A stretch of 64,000 nucleotides of DNA. Origin: Muscardinus avellanarius (lineage: Eukaryota > Chordata > Mammalia > Rodentia > Gliridae). This document shows, piece after piece, positions 12,306 to 23,280 of this stretch (positions are counted from its first letter, which is position 1; every line of letters starts with the position of its first letter). A program made the position numbers and the translations under genes. Location: the NCBI GenBank assembly GCA_963383645.1, contig OY726560.1:82069593-82133592 (forward strand), read 5' to 3'. The notes beneath the pieces were generated by a model. It saw only the letters and a list, made by a program, of their open reading frames with translations, ran no database searches and was not told the origin of the DNA.

Positions 12306-12500
12306 TCTTTTATTGGTTCATTGTAACTACACATCATAGTGAAATTTAAAGTTATACAGACATACATGCACACAGAACTTGTGATTCTCTCTGCTTCCCC
12401 CTCAGCCTCCCTCCTCCCTTCCCATGCTTGTTAGTGAGATTGGTCATAAAACCTTCATGTATGGAAATAACAGTATTTGAATGGTTTCCTTCTTCATGCC
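12306..12500 (-). mobile_element. L1 LINE 3' UTR fragment
   Basis: Starts ttattggttcattgtaact, the reverse complement of the L1 terminal end. A cagacatacatgcacac stretch and a C/T-rich block follow, in the same order as the better-preserved minus copy at 18.5 kb. Confidence 0.7.
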
Positions 12501-12679
12501 TCTTTTTCTCTTTGTATGTGCATATTTTATTTGAATAAAAAAGCTCTCAAAGGATGAAAAAGACAATATAAAATTTGCTGCCAACTGGGAAGAGATACCT
12601 GGATGGGTGGGACAGGTGTGAGAGAAGAGTTTTCATACTGGATTGATTTCTGAACCACACTCTATTCATTAAAAATAAA

Positions 12680-12790
12680 GTATTTTTATATCTATTTCAG
12701 AGATGAGAAAACTAAAACAGAGTAAAGGTAAATAACTTCCTAAGGTCTTTTACCTGTGATTGAAAAGAAGCAGTGATGGATTTCAAGGAC
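12680..12790 (-). mobile_element. MIR SINE fragment, weak
   Basis: The segment tttcagagatgagaaaact with following aataacttcctaaggtc has the order of antisense MIR (cagatgaggaaactgag, then taacttgcccaaggtc). Confidence 0.45.
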
Positions 12791-12799
12791 TGGGCATGT

Positions 12800-14080
12800 G
12801 TGTGTAACACACACGCATATAGGGAAGGATAAACAGGAAGGTTGGAAACGAAGACAAGGAGGAAAGCCAGGAGATAGGCAACAGGCAGTGGACACTAGGG
12901 ATCTGTGCTCTGGAGGTGCAGGTGGAGATCAGGGAACACAGCTCAGAAATGTTGGAAGGTGAAAAAATCTAGACTTAATACCAGATTAGCTGGGAAATAG
13001 CAGGAAGAATGCAGGGCAATTGCTGGGTCTGGAGGTGAACTAGAGAGACACTCAGGGGCCAAAGAGAGGTTGGGCAAAGAAAGCAAAAAGAATGTATGGG
13101 AAAGGAGGCGTGAAGAGTTTCTCCTTGGATATGTGCTTTAGGAAACTGTAGGACATTCAGATAAAGAATAGAGTGGTCGCATTAGGGCTCAAGTAATAGA
13201 CACCAAGAGATCACTTCATGATCCGTAAGGTAAGACCTATGTGTTCATTTTACAGGTACATCTGCAGAGACACTGAGCTGCTGAGACACTCTCTAAAGGC
13301 CAATGCCTGAATGCCAGGTATGGGGTACAAAACCAGGTCCCCATTCCCCAAACCCCATTCTCTTTTTCTCCTCACTCTGCCTTTCATTAACACTGTAACA
13401 TGATGGTAAGAATACAATTGCAACCAAGGATTTGACTTTGAATCTCACTACAATGTATAGTTACATTGTACCAATAAAATTTTTAAAAATAAATAAAATG
13501 TCAACATCATCATCTTAAAATATTTTTAATTATTCAGAGATGTACTTTGATTTTCTCAGGCATAACTTCCTTATAAGCGTCATCTTCATTGCTTTTAAGT
13601 TATTTTTTTATTATTTGATGTGTAAGCATATTTTGATCCACTTTCTGACCTTATCTGTAGAAAACAGCATAAATCATGAAAGCAAATATATTTGTCATTC
13701 ACAGAAAATATTAATTTTTAGAAGGCACATAATTATTTGATACCAAAAATACCACAGGAAGAATTGACAGGAAATTATAATACTGATAGGAAGCAGGAAG
13801 TTCACTGTGAAAGAGAAAGGGCTGAGAGACTCTGACCTCTGCAGATGGACAGCCCATCCATGAGCTGAGTGCCACTCTCAGTAGTCACCAAGCTTTCTCA
13901 AAAGCACAGTTAGGAAGTCCAGAGCACAGGCTCTAGGGGCACACTGCTACTCTCTGCACGCTACCATCTGCTAACTGAGGAAAGGTTTCTATAGAGACCA
14001 TTTTCATTGTTTTTATGTCTTTCAGGTTAAACTGTGTGTAATCTGTAGATATTAGAGGTGATAAATACATGTCTCATGAG
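12800..14080. other. Unassigned sequence
   Basis: No gene recognised. A MIR-like trace (cattttacaggtacatctgcagagacactgagc region, 13,230-13,290) is possible but too weak to call. The frame 13,540-13,740 is AT-rich and hydrophobic by composition only. Confidence 0.4.
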
Positions 14081-14084
14081 TACC

Positions 14085-14430
14085 TGTATCATTTTCCTAA
14101 TGTTGCTGTAGCACATTACCACAAATGTGGCGACTTAAACACTACCAAATTGTTTTCTTACAGTTTTCTATACTAACAGTCTGTTATGAGTGTCCCTGGG
14201 TCAGAATCAACTGGAGTCTCTGGAGAGGCTCTGCTTCCTCTCTTTGCCAGATGCTAGAGCCACCCACATTCTTCCATTCCTGTTCCTGGCTCTTCATCCT
14301 CAATACCAGTACATGACATTCTTTGACTCCCCACATCAGTTCCCTCTTCTATTTTCAAATACCATTATGGTTACATTGAACCTGGGGCATAATCCAGCAT
14401 GACCTCCCTGCTTTAAAACCCACTGTTTAA
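14085..14430 (+). repeat. Ancient mammalian interspersed repeat, family not resolved
   Basis: The opening text ttgctgtagcacattaccac, with following acttaaacac and ttacagttttct, and later gattacattgaacctgggg-like text, follows the order of a common old mammalian repeat (tgctgtaacaaattaccaca type). I am not sure of its family name. Confidence 0.5.
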
Positions 14431-14624
14431 CAATCCTAATTCCATCTTCATCAGTAGATCCCTTTTGCTTTGTAGCCCAATACAGTCACATGTTTTGGCC
14501 TGTGAACACATTCAGGAGGAAGGGAGCTTTATTCTGCCAACCGCAGTATCTTATATTTCAACTAGCTTATCATTTATCATCCAAGAGTAATACACTTGCA
14601 ATATGGGCTGCACAATTTTGGTTG

Positions 14625-14936
14625 AATAATTCAAGAAATATGAATTTGGCTACTGTGAATTATGCTGCTATAAGCACGGATATACATGTATTACTATTGT
14701 ATTCTGAATTTAATTATTTTGGAAAGACACTGAGTAGTATAACTGGGTCATATGGAGGTTCTGTACTTGGAGTTTTGAGGAAGCTCCATGATCTCCAGAG
14801 TGATTGGACTAATTTATTCTCCTGCCAGAAGTGCATAATTTTTCCTATTTCCCCACATCCTTGCCAGAATTTGTTATTATTTGTATTCTTGATAATTACC
14901 ATTCTAACTGGAGTTAGATAGTATCTCACAATATCC
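14625..14936 (-). mobile_element. L1 LINE, inverted 5' segment
   Basis: Minus-strand translation gives the C-terminal end of L1 ORF2, with YYLTPVRM, a CGEIGK segment and a LVQSLWRSW segment at about 14,714-14,930. It then continues toward the 3' UTR as one reads leftwards. The element flips orientation at about 14,936 and the sense-strand L1 3' UTR follows, so this is the inverted half of one insertion. Confidence 0.75.
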
Positions 14937-15388
14937 AAATTATGTATCCGACCTAGATGTCTGTCAATGGATGTATGGATAAAGAAGTGACACACATACA
15001 CAATAGAATTTTACTCAGCCATAAGGAAGAACAAAATGATGTCACTTGCAAAATATTGATACAAAAAGAACATTCCTTTAAGTGAGTCTTTGAAAGTCAA
15101 GTGTTATATGTTGGAAGCTAGAAACAAAATAGGAAACAAAAGGGACTTCAGATAAACAAGAAGATTGATATAAGAGTAGAAGGGCTTGGGAGAAGGAGGT
15201 GGGGAGGGGAAATAGCTGATGGAGGAAACAGTTCAAATAATTCTATGTTCATATGTGAGGATATCTCTATGAATCTCACTAACATGTTTGGAGAGGAAGT
15301 GTTACGGTGGAATGTGGGAGGAAACATACCACGTGCCATTTGCAAATATGTTTGTATCACTGACCCTCACTATAATGAAAAATGACAA
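14937..15388 (+). mobile_element. L1 LINE, sense 3' segment
   Basis: Starts at tatccaaattatgtatccg and continues into gacctagatgtctgtcaatg and atagaattttactcagcca, the L1 text that follows the point where the inverted half stops. It ends with an L1-like terminal module at about 15,300-15,388. With 14,625-14,936 it forms a 5'-inverted insertion of the twin-priming type. Confidence 0.75.
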
Positions 15389-15439
15389 CTTTTTTTTCTT
15401 GTGTAGATATGTTACCTTTTTTTCTTTTTTCTTGTAGGT

Positions 15440-15550
15440 GGTAGTGGTAGTACTTGGGGACTGACTGAACTCAGGAGCATTCTGCCTCTCTTTTTGATTT
15501 GAAACAAGGCCTTCTAGGTTGCTAAGAGTCTGGCTGATAAGTTACTTTAA
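15440..15550 (-). mobile_element. B1-dID SINE, partial
   Basis: Reverse ID part (gtacttggggactgactgaa, gcattctgcctc) followed by a gatttgaaacaaggcc linker. The B1 part is missing or too diverged. Confidence 0.6.
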
Positions 15551-15727
15551 TAACTCAAAGATCATGCAACATCATAAAATGTCAGTTTAATAAAAGTTAT
15601 CGTAAGGTCAAGATATATTATCTCACTGAAATTATTCTTATAATACTCAGCACTGGTTAGGAGCAGAGTAAGAACTCCTTGCACACAATCATTCCTTCTT
15701 ACTTGGGATTTTTTGGCTATCTAAATA

Positions 15728-16325
15728 TCTTTATTCAGGATCCTACATGTATATTCTGAATAGGAGATAATTTTGTTGCAGCATTCATACATGCAAACAG
15801 CATTTGCTGTATTGCCCTCCTCCTAGTACATATTAGTGAGATTAGTTAATATCTTCATGTGAGGACACTTTAAGCTGTTTTCTTCCTCAGTCCTCCTTGT
15901 CCCCTTCCCTACCTCCCTCCCCAGTCACGTTCCACTATTCTACAGGTCTCTCTTTTCCTTTATCTAAAGTCCCTTTTGTTTCCTATTTTTTCTCTAGCAT
16001 CCACATATGGGAGAAAACATACATCCCTGGACTTTCTGAGATTGGCTGATATCACTTAGCATAATATTCTTTAGTTTTTAGTTTCACCTATTTTCCTGCA
16101 AATACCATAATTTTGTTCTTTATGGCTAAGTAAAACTCCCTTGTGTGCATATACTAAATTTTCTTGATCCACTAATCTGTTGTCAGACACCTAGGTTTAT
16201 TTTATATTTTGGCTATTGTGAATTGTGGTGTTATAAATATGAAGATGCATGTATCACTATAGTATTCTTATTTTAATTCTTTGGAACTATACTGAGGAAT
16301 AGTATATCTGGGGATAGGTCACTTC
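15728..16325 (-). mobile_element. L1 LINE 3' end, old
   Basis: Antisense L1 3' UTR and ORF2 end. The C/T-rich block at 15,890-15,925, aaaactcccttgtgtgcata (for the MEFYSA region) and ggctattgtgaattgtggtg are shared with the copy at 9.6-10.4 kb. Heavily diverged. Confidence 0.7.
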
Positions 16326-16551
16326 TTAATAAGCATCTTAGAAATGAATAGTACCTTTCAAATCATGTTTATGTTCCTTGAGATTATCTTATTTCTAAAT
16401 ATCTTAACAATTTAAAGATAGTTTTTAGAAACATACCACAATATTATCATATATAAATATTAGCAATATCATACCTAAAATATGATATTATTCTAGTGTT
16501 ACTAAATATCTAGGTTATTTTTACATTTCTAATTGTTTCATTAAAATTATG

Positions 16552-16645
16552 TTTTTAAAAATACCTTTATTAGTGCATTGTAGTTATATATCATAGTTTA
16601 GTTCAATGTAATACAAACATATATGCATACATCTCTTGGTGTATT
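16552..16645 (-). mobile_element. L1 LINE 3' tail fragment
   Basis: Short antisense terminal piece: ttattagtgcattgtagtta followed by acaaacatatatgcataca. Same module as at 32.0 and 18.7 kb. Confidence 0.6.
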
Positions 16646-16677
16646 TCCTTCCAAAAATCAGTTAATTAAATAGTTTC

Positions 16678-16895
16678 TAGCTGGGTGTAGTGGTGCATGC
16701 TTGTGATCCCAGTACTTGGGAGGATGAGACAGGAGGATTGCATGTTCGCAGCCAACCTCAGCAACTTAGAGAGGCCCTCTGCACTTAGTGAGATCCTGTT
16801 TCAAAATAAAGAATAAAAAATAGGGCTAGAACATGTAGCTTGGAGATAAAATGCACCTAGGTTCAATCTCCAGTCCCACACCAAAAAAAAAAAAA
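16678..16895 (+). mobile_element. B1-dID SINE, older subfamily
   Basis: Complete dimer: agctgggtgtagtggtgcat, the longer internal segment, a caaaataaagaataaaaaat linker, an ID part and a poly-A tail near 16,882-16,897. Confidence 0.88.
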
Positions 16896-17079
16896 AACAA
16901 CTTTCTGATTTACCTTTTATTCTTTCCAGATACATATTGTAGAGTAAAATCTAAAGCATAAGTAAACAATCAGGTTTTTAATATGTGCTCTTTGAGGAAA
17001 TGACATGATTCACATTTCTTATATCATGGCCATTTGTAAATGTCTTCATATAGAGTTTGAAATAGAAAACTGACTATCA

Positions 17080-17215
17080 AGCTGGGTGTGGTGTCACACT
17101 CCTGTAAATATCTGTATTTGGGAGGCTGAGACAGGAAGATCATAGGTTCATGGATGGCTTCAGCAAGTAGGAAACTCTCAGCAATCTAGTGAGTCCCTGT
17201 TTAAAAACAAAAAAA
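17080..17215 (+). mobile_element. B1 part of a SINE, ID part absent
   Basis: The B1 unit from aagctgggtgtggtgtcaca to agtgagtccctgtttaaaaac is present, but the ID unit is replaced by a purine-rich simple repeat. Confidence 0.75.
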
Positions 17216-17318
17216 TAGGAAGAAAGATGAAAAGAAAGAAAGGAAGGAAGGAAGGAAGAAAGGAGAAAGAAAAAAGAAAGAAAAAAAGAAAGGAAGGAAG
17301 GAAGGAAAGGAGAAAATG
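17216..17318. repeat. (GGAA)n/(AAAG)n polypurine tract
   Basis: About 100 bp of nearly pure purines on the plus strand, directly behind a truncated SINE. Confidence 0.9.
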
Positions 17319-17830
17319 GGTCTATCTTGTTCCTAGTTAATTGTGCTGGGAAGGAGCTATAGCATTCTAAGCCTCTCTGGTAGTGGTGGTATCTGGCTAG
17401 CCTATTTCCACTGATAACTGTGGGGAGGAGGATGAGCAGGGAAGGCAGAATGGCAACAATGTCCATCAGAAACTTCACCCCTTCATAAAATTAAATTTGA
17501 ACAATAAATTACAAAGCCAATATGAAAGTCATCAATCCAGAGTTACAGAAGGGAACCAATTGTAACTTTCTCAAGGCCCTCAGTAAAGTTTTATGTTCAA
17601 TTTCCAACATCATACCAGGTGGGCAAGTCCCAGCATCCAGTGACCCTTCAACAAAGAACTTGTGGCAGCATGGACATCCAGACCAGGAAAAAACAGGTGA
17701 ATTTAAAAAATTACTACAGTAAGAACCTAGAAACATCTAGTGTCATTTAGTTTGAGACAAACAGGATGAAGAATTTAATACACAGTATTGGATTCCTGAA
17801 TTTCCTATTCTCCAATTTAAAACACCCATG
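17319..17830. other. Unassigned sequence with a small open frame
   Basis: A plus frame at 17,522-17,722 (66 codons) is overlapped by a minus frame at 17,509-17,736. I recognise no domain in either. A donor-like cag/gtgaat site occurs at about 17,695, but no matching exon structure is visible. Confidence 0.35.
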
Positions 17831-17832
17831 CT

Positions 17833-18040
17833 AGCCAGGTGTGGTGGTACCTTCTTGTAATCCCTGTTCTTGGGAGGCTGATATAGGATTGCAGGTTTCA
17901 GGCAAGCCTCAGTAACTTAGACCCTCAACAACTTAGCAAGACCCTGTTTCAAAATAAAAAGCAGAAAAGGTCTGGAACGTACCCTAGAGGTATAATGCTA
18001 CAAAGTACAATCCCCAGTATGAAGACAACAAAAAAGAACC
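17833..18040 (+). mobile_element. B1-dID SINE, diverged
   Basis: agccaggtgtggtggtacct, a gcaggtttcaggcaagcctc segment, a caaaataaaaagcagaaa linker and an ID part ending caatccccagtatg. Several small deletions. Confidence 0.8.
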
Positions 18041-18284
18041 CCAAACCCAAACCACCCGAGGCATCTGTATTCTTGATGATAAACACCACCACAAACAAAA
18101 CAAAACAGCAAGTTAAATGCAAATGGATCTTCTATTCAAAGTCCCACTTGTTCATAAATAAAGAAAAAGGAGTATTTGGTCAATGGAAGAGTTTTGGATT
18201 CTGGAAGTAAATAAGAAACGAGTCTCTTCATTTATCATTGTGAATACACTTTCTGTATCATTCTCTTCTTTCTTAAAATTTTTT

Positions 18285-18700
18285 ATTGTTGCAGTGGAGT
18301 CATACTTTTTTTTTGCAGTACTGGGTATGGAACACAGGAGCATTCTACCTCCAAGCTACACACCTAGCACTATTTTTTAAGTCTTTTATTTTTTTAAAAA
18401 AAACAGGGTCTCACTGAGTTGCAAAGGGCCTCTCTAAATAGCTGAGGCTGTCCATGAACTGCAATCCTCCGGTCTCTGCCTTCTGAATGCTGAGATTACA
18501 AGCGTGCACCACCACACGCAGCTGTAGTTATACATCTTAATGGGGGTACAACATGGTAGAGGCATGCATGCACATATCACTCATTTAGCCCTTCCCCCAT
18601 TTCTACCCTCCTCCCTCCACCTCTCTCCTTCCCATGTTTGGCTTACTGATTGACTTTGATATGTTTATGAATGCAATTCATGTACATTAAGACATTTTTC
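18285..18700 (-). mobile_element. L1 LINE 3' UTR fragment, split by a SINE
   Basis: Left end tattgttgcagtggagtca at 18,284 is the L1 terminal end in reverse. After an inserted SINE it resumes with ttatacatcttaatgggg, gcatgcatgcacatatcact and a C/T-rich block. Truncated at about 18,700. Confidence 0.75.
18312..18533 (-). mobile_element. B1-dID SINE nested in L1
   Basis: Reverse ID part from cagtactgggtatggaac, a linker with a long A run, and a B1 part ending caccaccacacgcagct. It separates the first ~27 bp of an L1 3' end from the rest. Confidence 0.85.
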
Positions 18701-18705
18701 TTTTT

Positions 18706-18880
18706 TATTTATTTTGTATTGGTGCATTGCAGTCATACATCTTAATGGGGTACAACATGGGAGAGGCATACATGCACACATTACTCATTTAGCCCTTCCC
18801 CATTTTTCACCTCATCCCCTCCCCCTCCCTCCTCATGTTTGGCTTAGTGATTGACTTTGATGTTTGTGAATGTACATCTG
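18706..18880 (-). mobile_element. L1 LINE 3' UTR fragment, second in tandem
   Basis: Begins tattggtgcattgcagtca and repeats the text of the neighbour at 18,535-18,660 (tacatcttaatggggtacaa, a C/T-rich block, gtttggcttagtgattgac). A second truncated L1 3' end in the same orientation. Confidence 0.8.
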
Positions 18881-18884
18881 TGTC

Positions 18885-19315
18885 CTCTGCAAGTCACCTG
18901 CTCACTGACTCTAGTACAGACCCTTTGACCTGCTTGCTATTTTTGAATATTCTCTGCAAGACCTGCCTTAGTCCCTTTGGCCTGTGTGTCCCCCTCACAT
19001 CACACAGCTCCCCAGCATCATTTTCAGGAGATTTAAATCATCCCATAATCCCACCCAGAACTTTCTGTGCCACCCTGTGCTTCTTTTTCTCTTCAAGGCA
19101 CTTGCTATTATCATACATACTGTGTACTCGTCTAATTAAAATGTTCATTTTCTATTTCCTGCCATTAGAATGAGAGCTGCCAAAAGGCAGAGGTTTTTGT
19201 ATTGTTTGCTTATTTACTTTTGCTCCTGATCTGCAGCACTGGGATGCTATTTGGCACATGGTAAATACTTAAAACAAATTTCTAAGATGAGTAAATGAAA
19301 AATATTCTTCTTAAA
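18885..19315 (+). mobile_element. L2-like LINE 3' region
   Basis: The end segment gagagctgccaaaaggcaga, gatgctatttggcacatgg, gagtaaatgaa has the order of the L2 terminal consensus (gagctccttgagggcag, cctggcacatag, aatgaatga). Weak but consistent over about 400 bp. Confidence 0.5.
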
Positions 19316-19710
19316 AGACTTAGGCAAGAGGCTTGATGCTGTTCCAACCAGTCAGTCTCTTCAAGTTCCATTAACAGGAAGATGGAGCTGTGGCTTCTCT
19401 GTAGATTCAGGGTTCAGGAATCTTTCAGGATTAGCCCAGTTACCAGGAGTCACAGCAAAAGAAAAGAAACCCACGATGGCCAAGCCCAGCTAAGATAGTT
19501 GGATAGAATGATTATTTATTACTGATATATAGATTTTTTTAGGCAACCATTTAGACAGCACAGTTACTTTCTCCCCAACTCTTTTTCTCAAGAAACAGAC
19601 AAATCCACAGATTTTGCTACATTATGTTTTGCTGCTCTCATTAGTTTTGTTCAAAGTAATGCCAAAAGTCATTTTTGAATACATCACACTTGAAGTCATT
19701 CCTTTCTACT
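19316..19710. other. Unassigned sequence
   Basis: No open frame or repeat recognised between the L2-like segment and the Tigger-like element. Confidence 0.4.
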
Positions 19711-19714
19711 AGAA

Positions 19715-20180
19715 TATAGTAACATGTCACTTAATGATGGGAATATGTTTTAAGAGCTGCATTGTTAGGCAAATGTGTCTTTGCAAATATCATGGTGACA
19801 TTTGCGCAGACTAAGGTGGCTGTGATGTCATTGTGATGACTGCATTCCCATCTAATCTTTGTGTGTGTATGCATGCATATGTGTGTGTGTGTTGGGGGGG
19901 GTAATGGGGATTGAACCCAGGGGCATTCTACCTCCCAGCTACACTCTTATCCCTTCTTATTTTTTATTTTGAAACAGGTCTCACTAGGTTGCTGAGTCTC
20001 ACTGTTGCTGATGCTAGTCTTGAACCTGGATACTCTTGACTTAGCATCCCAAGTACTAGGACTGCAGGTGTGTATACCATGCCCAGCTATCACGAAATCT
20101 TACAAGACCACCACTGCACATGCAGCCCATCAGTGATTGAAATGTCATTATATGGCATGTGATTATATAAAACATTGGCA
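19715..20180 (+). mobile_element. Tigger-like (TcMar) short DNA transposon, split by a SINE
   Basis: Left part carries acatgtcacttaatgatggg and gctgcattgttaggc. Right part carries caagaccaccactgcacatg and gaaatgtcattatatggcat. These correspond to the two ends of Tigger1-type elements, with the transposase region missing, so this is an internally deleted non-autonomous copy. A SINE fills the middle. Confidence 0.65.
19870..20090 (-). mobile_element. B1-dID SINE nested in a Tigger-like element
   Basis: Left flank gtgtgtgt and a G run, then a reverse ID part (ggattgaacccaggggcatt), a linker and a B1 part ending ataccatgcccagct at 20,088. It separates the two ends of the DNA transposon. Confidence 0.85.
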
Positions 20181-21045
20181 TTCTATTTTTCTATAAGTAT
20201 CTTAGACTCTTAATTTCTGTTTTATGGAGTTTCATGAAAGATTTAGCTCACTTAGAAATGTTACTTCATTGCTATTGATTATAGCAACAAAGTTAACTGC
20301 CCACTACCAGAATTTAGTATTTTCTACATTATTTTTTTTACCTTTCGGCCTTTATGCAAACATATTTTGTGCTGAGTATTGCCAAAATTTCGTATTGCTG
20401 AAATGTTTATAAGCTATTAAAATTTAGTATTGCCAAAATTTTACATAAACTTTTTAGAAAAAAATATCTTATTTTCTGGTACTGATGATTAATGTTTTGT
20501 AACATTAAAAAGATTAAAAAATGTACTATCATGGATACCAATGGTACAAAATATATATGAAGGTTATTATGTGGTCAAGGAAAGATCTTAAAATAGCTGG
20601 CATTCTGATTAGCTCTGATTCCTCTTTTGTCTCTTATTCTCCGGGTTCATTAATGCACCTCTAACATGTCATTAGTCTCATATTGAGAGGCTCTTACAAA
20701 TCAGCACTTTAATTTTGAAGAAAGACCAGTTAAGAAACTCTGTCTCATCATCCAAAAGGAACTCTTTGGAAGAATAAGCATATTGGATTTTTATTGTCAC
20801 ATTTTCTACAGGAGCTGTTCATCCTAACTCCCAGGGCCATCCTCTTGTCTTTCAGCCACCAGGCCATCATTTCACCGATTTTTTCCTTTTGGCAAGGAAT
20901 GACCACCTGCCTCTCTGAGAATTCAGAAGATTGGTCCTGAACCTCAGGCCTGAAGGATGAAAAAGGAGTCTGAACTGTTAAATGGGTTTTGGGCAATTTG
21001 AAAGTAGAACACACTATTTTTTAAATATATATAGAAAACAGTGCT
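20181..21045. other. Unassigned AT-rich sequence
   Basis: No gene recognised. The minus frame 20,748-21,014 (88 codons) has no known domain and no supporting exon context. Confidence 0.4.
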
Positions 21046-21047
21046 CA

Positions 21048-21255
21048 TGCTGGGCACGGTGGCACGCTTGTAATCCCAGTACTTGAGAGGTTGAAACAGT
21101 AGGATTGCAGGTTTGCAACCAGCCTTAGCTACTTAGTGAGACCATCTTCAACTTAGTGAGATCCTGTTTAAAAAATAAAGAATAAAAAATAGGGCTGGGA
21201 GTATAGCTCAGAGGCAGAATGCCCCTGGGTTCAGTCTTAAGTATCAGTATCACAG
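21048..21255 (+). mobile_element. B1-dID SINE, older subfamily
   Basis: gctgggcacggtggcacgct, a longer internal segment, a linker, and an ID part with agctcagaggcagaatgccc. The 3' end ttaagtatcagtatcac is altered. Similar flanks cagtgctca and agaagtgttca hint at a worn TSD. Confidence 0.88.
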
Positions 21256-21980
21256 AAGTGTTCACCTTCCACCTGAGGGACATATTTCAACTTTTGCTGG
21301 CAAGAATTAGAATAAAACACAGAATAAAAATTAATTTGATTAATTTGATTTGCTATTATTCTCTTGGTCTTCCTTCCTCAGTAAACTTTAAATAATAACC
21401 ATGTAGATGACTTCCCATGCACCCTTTTCTCCTGAATGTCATGATCCAGGTATCACCAGGCTCTCCTGTAAACATTCAGTTTGCTCATAGGCATGATCCC
21501 ATCTAAAAAGAGTTCCTAAACGTTTTCCTAAAGACTGCCATGTCCAGGACAGAATAAAGATACACAATGTCCATCTCTGTTCCAAAAGTATTTCTATTTT
21601 ACTTTTTGGGGGATTCACCAGCAAGACAGGAATGTTTCTAGAGGTTGGATCTCTGGTTATTTGGGGATTTTTTTCTATGTGGGACTCATTTCCTCCAAGC
21701 AGTAATGGCCAACAGCATCCTGCCCCCAGGGTAGTAAATAGGTGTCAGGTGAAGGGAAGTCGAGAAAGAGGGGGCTTGTCCCAAAGACTACAGAGGCAGG
21801 AGGGCAGAGGTGGAGAGTCAGGGCTAAATTGGCTTGCCTGTGTGTCCAGCCAGGCCAGTGAAGCCCCCATGCAGTTGGTCTGGGTCCATGGCCTGGGTAG
21901 AAGAGAGAGTGGTGCTCTCAGGGTACTGATGAGGGTGCAGTATCCACCTGGGGCAATGTCTGTGTGCATGTGTGTGTGCA
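21256..21980. other. Unassigned sequence, GC-richer from 21,620
   Basis: 21,620-21,960 is visibly richer in G and C than its surroundings and has opposed long frames (21,632-21,988 plus, 21,745-22,005 minus). I recognise neither product. High GC alone lowers stop density, so the frames carry little weight. Confidence 0.35.
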
Positions 21981-21984
21981 TACA

Positions 21985-22390
21985 GTAATTTCCCTTCATC
22001 CTCAAGATATGTTCTAAGACCCCAGTGGATGCTTGAAATAATGGACAGTCCCAAGTTCTATGTAATTGTGTTTTTTCCTATACCTACATGCATGCATGTT
22101 CATATCTTTTACCCACATATTTACTTGTCTTCCATCTTAAATAATCACATTTTACACCGTGGCCATAATTTTTGCAGTTTGTGATATAACAGCAAAACCA
22201 GCATGACTTTCTTTTGCCTTTTCACAATTTCATGGGTAGAAGGTTCATTTCTACAGTGTGTCTTAGCAATCTCAGCATGGGGTTCTTTTGTCTTTCCTCA
22301 TCAAGTCAAGAGCTTTCACCTTTTCACTTAACAGAAGCACTTTATAGCTTCTCTTTGGCATATCACAATCATCACCACTGAAATGCTGAA
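21985..22390 (+). mobile_element. Tigger-like (TcMar) DNA transposon fragment
   Basis: The start, gatatgttctaagacccca followed by gtggatgcttgaaataatgg and gtgttttttcctatac, follows the conserved end of Tigger-type elements (gttccaagacccccagtggatgcctgaaac order). Downstream text is diverged and no transposase frame survives. Confidence 0.6.
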
Positions 22391-22449
22391 ACTGTAAACC
22401 CACTAAAAGAAAATAGGGTAAGCTATGTAGCATAGTCTAGAAAAGAGTT

Positions 22450-22745
22450 TTTAAGGTTTTATCCCAAAAGTACAGCCAACAAAAGCAAAAATAGACAAAT
22501 AAGATTATAATAAATAAGTTTCTGAACAAGAAAAAAAAAAAAACACTTAACAGAATGAAGAGTCAACCTACCAACAGGGAGAAAATATTGATGACCCACA
22601 CATCTGATAAGGATTAATATCCAAAATATATAAGGAATTCAACTCCATAAAAAAAATAACCTGATTGAGAAATGGGTAGATGAACTGAATAAACATTGCT
22701 CAAAACAGACGTATAAATATCTTTTAGGTATATGAAAAACATACT
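22450..22745 (+). mobile_element. L1 LINE ORF2 fragment, old
   Basis: gccaacaaaagcaaaaatag, gagtcaacctaccaacaggg, caaaatatataaggaattca and gagaaatgggtagatgaact are the sense-strand order of mammalian L1 ORF2. Frame broken by stops and A-run expansion. Confidence 0.75.
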
Positions 22746-22833
22746 GGCATATTTTCAAGACTTTGGGTGGTAGTGGAAAGGACAAAGATCCTGAAATCGG
22801 GCTTAAGTTTGCATTCTGGCTTTAAAAGCGATG

Positions 22834-23078
22834 ATCATAACAATAGTATTTATTCAGTGATTAGTATGGACCAAGCTTTGAGTTAAGCATTCAAATGCAT
22901 TGTCTCTTTTAATCCTCACAAAACTTCTTTAAAGAAGATAATATCATCTTCATTATGTAGATGAGGTTGTGGCTTTAAGAGCTTAAGAAACATAGTTCAT
23001 CCGGCTACTGAGTCATGACAGCAATATGAACATTTAGGCCTGTCTGTTGCTGAAGATCACAGTCCATATATCACCTCA
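22834..23078 (-). mobile_element. MIR SINE
   Basis: Clear antisense MIR: tatttattcagtgattagt, then cattgtctcttttaatcctc, then ttatgtagatgaggttgtgg, then a segment for the tRNA-like part at about 23,000-23,060. One of the best-preserved MIR copies here. Confidence 0.8.
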
Positions 23079-23099
23079 CTCACTGTATTTATTAATTTA

Positions 23100-23280
23100 T
23101 TTGCCTTACAGTGACAAGGATTGAACCCAGGGGGAGCCTACCACTGAGCAACGGCTACAGCTCTCTTTCATTTGTGTATTTATTTTTGATTCAGGGTCTT
23201 GCTAAGTTGTTCAGGTGGGCCTCCAACTTGTAGTTCTTCTGTCTCCACCTCCCAGTTACTGGGCTCATAGGCATACTCCT
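23100..23280 (-). mobile_element. B1-dID SINE, diverged
   Basis: Reverse ID part (aaggattgaacccaggggga), a gattcagggtcttgctaag linker and a B1 part (ctccacctcccagttactgg). Confidence 0.75.

Noticed and set aside
17522..17722. Possible exon ending in a cag/gtgaat donor-like site
   Set aside because: No acceptor, no neighbouring exon and no recognised protein. A competing frame lies on the other strand.
21632..21988. 118-codon plus frame in a GC-richer stretch
   Set aside because: Overlapped by minus-strand frames of similar length. High GC explains the lack of stops.
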